Positions 11,962-16,711 of a stretch of 16,711 bases of DNA are shown in pieces. The DNA comes from DATACN01 sp038215095 (GTDB lineage: Bacteria; Actinomycetota; Thermoleophilia; Solirubrobacterales; Thermoleophilaceae). Each line of letters begins with the position of its first letter. The stretch's first letter is position 1. The notes under the pieces are model-generated. The model saw only the letters and a program-made list of their open reading frames with translations, did not search any database and was not told where the DNA came from. Both the position numbers and the translations under genes were made by a program. The DNA lies in contig JBBQRG010000065.1 in the NCBI GenBank assembly GCA_038215095.1, positions 1 through 16,711 of the forward strand, given 5' to 3'.

Positions 11962-13272
11962 GTGTACTCCTATGTACTGATGACCAAGGAGGCCACCAGG
12001 GAGGAGGAGGCCGGGTCGGAGCCCCAGCGGGCCGAGGTCTCGAACTACGAGATCGTCAGCCACTACTTCGGCAAGGCGGCTGAGCGCCTCGAGCTGAAGG
12101 ACGACATCGCCGGCGTGCTGCGCTCCTCCTACCGCGAGGTGCAGGTGCAGATCCCGGTCAAGCAGGCGGACGGGAAGATCCACGTCTACCACGGCTTTCG
12201 CGTGCAGCACAACGGCGCGCGCGGACCCTACAAGGGCGGGATCCGCTTCCACCCGGAGGTCGACCTCGACGAGGTTCGCGCGCTCGCCGAGCTGATGACG
12301 TGGAAGACCGCCGTCGTCGGCCTGCCCTTCGGCGGCGCAAAGGGCGGCGTGAACGTGGACCCCAAGCAGCTCGACAAGCGTGAGCTGCAGACCGTGGCGC
12401 GGTCGTTCATGGACAAGATCGAGAAGGTGCTCGGGCCGACGCGCGACATCCCCGCGCCGGACGTGGGCACGAACGCGCAGACGATGGCCTGGCTGATGGA
12501 CGAGTACGGCAAGCTGCACGGCCACACGCCCGCGTGCGTGACCGGCAAGCCGATCTCGCTCGAAGGCTCATACGGGCGCGAGGCCGCCACCGGCCGCGGA
12601 GTGGTCTACATGTATCGCGAGGCCGCGCCGCAGCTAGACCTCAAGCCGTCGGAGACCACCTTCGTCGTGCAGGGCTACGGCAACGTCGGCAGCTGGGCCG
12701 CCCGCATCATGCAGCAGCTGGGGGCGAAGATGGTGGGGGTCGCCGATGCCGACGGCGCGATCCACTCCGACGAGGGCATCGACGCCGACAAGCTGGCCGA
12801 GATCGTGGCAGACGGCGGGATCGTGACCGACTACGACGGGGCCGAGGAGCTTCCCGCGGAGGACCTGATCGAGATCGACTGCGACGTCTTCATCCCGGCG
12901 GCGCTCGGCGGCATGATCCACAAGCAGAACGCCGACCGGCTGAAGGCAAAGATGATCGTGGAGGCCGCCAACAGCCCCACCACCCCGGCCGCCGACGAGA
13001 TCCTCGTGGACAAGGGGGTCATGATCGTGCCGGACGTGATGGCCAACGCCGGCGGGGTGGTCGTGTCCTACTTCGAGTGGGTGCAGAACCTGCAGCACTT
13101 CCGCTGGGACGAGCGCGAGGTGAACGACCGCCTGGGCCGGATGATGCGCAAGGCCTACCGCGAGGTGTCGGCGCGCGCCAAGGAGGGCAAGGCGCCGCTG
13201 CGAATCGCGGCCTACGAGCAGGGCATCGAGCGCGTGGTCGAGGCCGCCACCACGCGCGGCTACATAGATTGA
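11962..13272 (+). CDS. gdhA: Glutamate dehydrogenase (Glu/Leu/Phe/Val dehydrogenase family)
   Basis: This 436-aa enzyme interconverts glutamate and 2-oxoglutarate plus ammonia with NAD(P)H, in the cytoplasm. Sequence features in order: substrate-binding 'GPYKGGIRFHP' (89-99), catalytic Lys127 in 'GLPFGGAKGG', catalytic Asp167 in 'DIPAPDVGTN', the Rossmann glycine motif 'GYGNVGS' (238-244), and 'ANAGGVVVSYFEW' near the end. The length matches the small hexameric class; the large (~180 kDa) type is excluded. The Asp-rich 'VADADG' at the end of the second Rossmann strand leans towards NAD+, but this is weak evidence. I chose GTG 11962 on the ribosome binding site; ATG 11980 is the alternative. 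It is followed 11 bp after the stop by a strong hairpin, so it is probably a single-gene transcript. Confidence 0.95.
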   Translation: MYSYVLMTKEATREEEAGSEPQRAEVSNYEIVSHYFGKAAERLELKDDIAGVLRSSYREVQVQIPVKQADGKIHVYHGFRVQHNGARGPYKGGIRFHPEVDLDEVRALAELMTWKTAVVGLPFGGAKGGVNVDPKQLDKRELQTVARSFMDKIEKVLGPTRDIPAPDVGTNAQTMAWLMDEYGKLHGHTPACVTGKPISLEGSYGREAATGRGVVYMYREAAPQLDLKPSETTFVVQGYGNVGSWAARIMQQLGAKMVGVADADGAIHSDEGIDADKLAEIVADGGIVTDYDGAEELPAEDLIEIDCDVFIPAALGGMIHKQNADRLKAKMIVEAANSPTTPAADEILVDKGVMIVPDVMANAGGVVVSYFEWVQNLQHFRWDEREVNDRLGRMMRKAYREVSARAKEGKAPLRIAAYEQGIERVVEAATTRGYID

Positions 13273-13278
13273 GCTGCA

Positions 13279-13313
13279 GGCGGGGGGTCGCCCGCCCCGG
13301 CGACCCCACCGCC
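13279..13313 (+). terminator. Strong hairpin after gdhA, no clear U-tract
   Basis: GGGGTCGCC (13284-13292), a six-base loop and GGCGACCCC (13299-13307) form a perfect 9-bp stem, extended by GGCGG/CCGCC outside a bulge. It starts just after the gdhA stop. The tail (TTGTGC) is not a proper T-run, so this may be a Rho-assisted or L-shaped terminator, as often seen in high-GC actinobacteria. Confidence 0.6.
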
Positions 13314-13447
13314 TTGTGCAACCCAGCGGCGTCCCGTGCCGCTTTATCGACGGAACCCTCCATGCCGTCGTGCAGCGTTCTTCGGCCTAAGGGATCGCCT
13401 GCCTGAGGCGCAAAGCGGCCGTCTCGACAGGTGTTATCGGCGTCCAG

Positions 13448-14005
13448 CTAGTCGAAATCGAAGTCGCGAGGCGGCTTCTGCTCGAACCAGAGGCGGTCGT
13501 GCTCGGGCGTGTCCTGGAGGAAGTCGGGCGTGTCCTCGAGCACGTCCTCGCTGGCGTCGGCGGGCGGCTCTGGCATCGGCGGCGCCACGCCGGGCTCGTC
13601 CTCGTCGAAGGCGATCGGCTCCGGCTCGGGCCCGCGTGGGGCGGGCTCCGGCTCGGGCGGCGCGGGCTCGGACATCGGGTCGGCCTGCTCGACGAAGTCC
13701 TCAGGAGCGTCGAAGTCGGACGCGAAGTCGGCGGGCGCCTCATCGACCTCGGATTCGAGCGGAGCCGGCCCGGGCTCGGGCTCGGGGTCGGGCTCCGCGT
13801 CCAGCTCGTCGCCGGGAAGAGGCTCAGCCTCCTCGTCGACGGCTCCCTCGGGGGCCAGATCCTCGCCTTCGCCGGCCTCTTCGGGGGCGGGCCCGCGAGC
13901 AGGGCCGAGAACCTCGGCCTCCTCGCGCTTGACCTCCTGGTCGCTTGCGCCGTGCGCCCGCTTGAGCTCGAGATGCTCGCGGATCGCGTCCTCGAGAACA
14001 CCCAT
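13448..14005 (-). CDS. Acidic Pro/Glu-rich protein of unknown function
   Basis: This 185-aa protein has no signal peptide or membrane segment. Three parts are visible: an N-terminal helix 'MGVLEDAIREHLELKRAHGA' continuing into 'SDQEVKREEAEVLG' (residues 1-34), a long disordered middle dominated by Glu, Asp, Pro and Ala (~35-150, with 'PEPEPGPAP' and 'PEPEPAPRGPEPEP' repeats), and a C-terminal motif 'TPEHDRLWFEQKPPRDFDFD'. I recall the same ends, with variable acidic middles, in many Thermoleophilia and other actinobacterial genomes, but know of no assigned function. The sharp contrast between patterned ends and low-complexity middle suggests two short binding sites on a flexible linker. Its start is 33 bp after the cyclase stop on the same strand, so co-transcription is likely. 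The ATG start fits the family. Confidence 0.8.
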   Translation of the reverse strand: MGVLEDAIREHLELKRAHGASDQEVKREEAEVLGPARGPAPEEAGEGEDLAPEGAVDEEAEPLPGDELDAEPDPEPEPGPAPLESEVDEAPADFASDFDAPEDFVEQADPMSEPAPPEPEPAPRGPEPEPIAFDEDEPGVAPPMPEPPADASEDVLEDTPDFLQDTPEHDRLWFEQKPPRDFDFD

Positions 14006-14038
14006 CGCGCGAAGCCTAGCGTTCCTCTCTCACGGACC

Positions 14039-16003
<1,965 letters not shown>

Positions 16004-16123
16004 TACTCGCCCATCCTCGAAGGCAGGCTAACTGTCTTTTTCACAACACGGGACAACTGGCCGAAGGTTCGATGCCACCGCTACCATGACCGGGCGCCGC
16101 GTCAGCCGGAGTGGACGCCGCGA

Positions 16124-16196
16124 GGGGCTATAGCTCAGTTGGGAGAGCGCCTGGATCGCACCCAGGAGGTCGTCGGTTCGAGTCCGACTAGCTCCA
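16124..16196 (+). tRNA. tRNA-Ala (anticodon CGC)
   Basis: A complete 73-nt cloverleaf: acceptor GGGGCTA/TAGCTCC with the alanine G3-U70 pair, D-arm GCTC-AGTTGGGA-GAGC, anticodon stem CCTGG/CCAGG with loop ATCGCAC (anticodon CGC, reads GCG), variable AGGTC, T-arm GTCGG-TTCGAGT-CCGAC, discriminator A. CCA is not encoded. The 5' half closely resembles the tRNA-Ala(UGC) at 11854. Confidence 0.95.
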
Positions 16197-16203
16197 TTTC
16201 TCG

Positions 16204-16229
16204 AAGGCCCTGCACGCGTCGGGCTTTTC
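16204..16229 (+). terminator. Probable intrinsic terminator of tRNA-Ala(CGC)
   Basis: Eight bases after the tRNA, AAGGCCC and GGGCTTTT can pair (with one bulged G) around a ten-base loop, and the second arm runs straight into TTTTCGTTTC. The position and T-run suit a tRNA terminator. From here to 16378 I see nothing else recognisable. Confidence 0.5.
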
Positions 16230-16378
16230 GTTTCGGTGGGCCAGCGTCGTCATCCCTGACGACGCGTCGCCTTTTGAGGACTATTGCCCAGACGGTCCCT
16301 GAGCCGGCCGACCAAGCCAGTCGCGAGTTCCGTTAGAAAGACGTTGTCGCGCGAAGCCGTGGCTGGCTCGGGCCGGTC

Positions 16379-16711
16379 TCAACCCGCGACGATGGTGAAG
16401 GTGATGGTTCGTGGGCGTGAGCGATGCAACGCCCCGGCGGCGCGAGCGGTGAGCTTGGCTTTATAGTGGCCGGGCTTGAGGGCTCGCCGCCCGATGCGGC
16501 CGAGGAAAGCGGTCTTGTTCGGTCCGGCGCGCGCGCGGCGCGTGAGCTTGCCCTTGCGAACCAGGCGGCGGCAGCGCCGCCGGTGCTTCAGCAGGTGCCG
16601 ATCGGGTACGCAGCCACGGCCGGTCTTGCGCCCAGGCAGCACTCGGTAGATCTGAATCGTAACGGTGGCCGGGTCGGAGAGCTTGTAACGGAAAGCGCTG
16701 CCCCGCGGAGG
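16379..16711 (-). CDS. Surface protein C-terminal module (5' end outside window)
   Basis: The frame is open to the right edge and encodes the last ~110 residues of a larger protein. It begins 'PPRGSAFRYKLSDPATVTIQ' and continues 'IYRVLPGRKTGRGC', a Lys/Arg-rich stretch, then 'GRIGRRALKPGHYKAKLTA' and 'RPRTITFTIVAG'. This follows the same plan as the C-terminal module of the glycine-rich protein at 10334: '(S/A)-x-(S/F)-Y-(R/K)-L-S-(E/D)', two Cys in a basic loop, 'GR-(L/I)-x-x-(K/R)-x-L-(R/K)-P-G-(R/H)-Y', then a final strand. It is likely extracellular. A GTG at 16642 is an internal valine codon, not the start. The N-terminal part that would tell its job is missing. Confidence 0.8.
   Translation of the reverse strand, partial: PPRGSAFRYKLSDPATVTIQIYRVLPGRKTGRGCVPDRHLLKHRRRCRRLVRKGKLTRRARAGPNKTAFLGRIGRRALKPGHYKAKLTARAAGALHRSRPRTITFTIVAG

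Noticed and set aside
16139..16336. A 65-codon frame starting inside tRNA-Ala(CGC)
   Set aside because: It begins in the tRNA and continues through its terminator; no protein features.

Overview
The window is about 16.7 kb of very GC-rich bacterial chromosome. Coding is dense, GTG starts are common, genes overlap by 1-10 bp, and the tRNA genes encode no CCA. Together with the Arg/Gly-rich surface-protein C-terminal modules ('GRLRGKRLRPGRYRL'-type) and the acidic protein ending 'EHDRLWFEQKPPRDFDFD', this points to an Actinomycetota lineage, most likely Thermoleophilia/Solirubrobacterales. That placement is inferred from remembered family distributions, not from a search.

Layout. (1) 1-2178, + strand: the 3' end of lipoyl synthase (lipA), a rhomboid-family intramembrane protease, a 59-aa two-helix membrane protein, and a D-Ala-D-Ala carboxypeptidase, packed as one apparent operon. 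(2) 2175-2549, - strand: a PRC-barrel protein whose stop codon shares a CTAG palindrome with the carboxypeptidase stop. (3) 2634-7392, + strand: a three-gene, 4-bp-overlap operon encoding an alpha-dioxygenase-type haem peroxidase, a divergent cytochrome P450, and a GabD2-like aldehyde dehydrogenase. This is the most interesting part of the window. It reads as a fatty-acid alpha-oxidation/oxylipin pathway and resembles, as separate bacterial polypeptides, the dioxygenase-P450 pairing that is fused in fungal oxylipin enzymes. (4) 7383-10132, - strand: a glutamine-hydrolysing asparagine synthase coupled by a 4-bp overlap to an LpxL/HtrB-like acyltransferase; this pair converges on the oxylipin operon with a 10-bp overlap. 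(5) 10133-11926: a 3' tRNA fragment (Val-UAC-like), a secreted glycine-rich surface protein, and an intact tRNA-Ala(UGC). The fragment and the intact tRNA carry a 33-bp exact direct repeat that flanks the glycine-rich gene. (6) 11962-13272, + strand: glutamate dehydrogenase, followed by a strong hairpin. (7) 13448-16003, - strand: a GAF/HAMP/GGDEF diguanylate cyclase followed by an acidic Pro/Glu-rich protein of unknown function. (8) 16124-16711: tRNA-Ala(CGC) with a probable terminator, then the 3' end of a second surface protein carrying the same C-terminal module as the glycine-rich protein.

How the genes may work together. In the central operon the dioxygenase would convert a fatty acid to a 2-hydroperoxide or the Cn-1 aldehyde, the aldehyde dehydrogenase would oxidise the aldehyde to the Cn-1 acid, and the P450 would act on the hydroperoxide or fatty chain. 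The neighbouring acyltransferase could handle acyl chains, but its link to the operon rests only on position. No stretch longer than about 300 bp lacks a gene or RNA. The longest non-coding pieces are 10133-10333 (tRNA fragment plus hairpin), 11657-11853 (ribosome binding site and tRNA terminator), 13273-13447 (hairpin, otherwise nothing recognisable), 16004-16123 (upstream regions of the cyclase and tRNA; no convincing promoter boxes) and 16197-16378 (terminator, otherwise nothing recognisable). I saw no CRISPR array, insertion sequence, integrase or replication origin.
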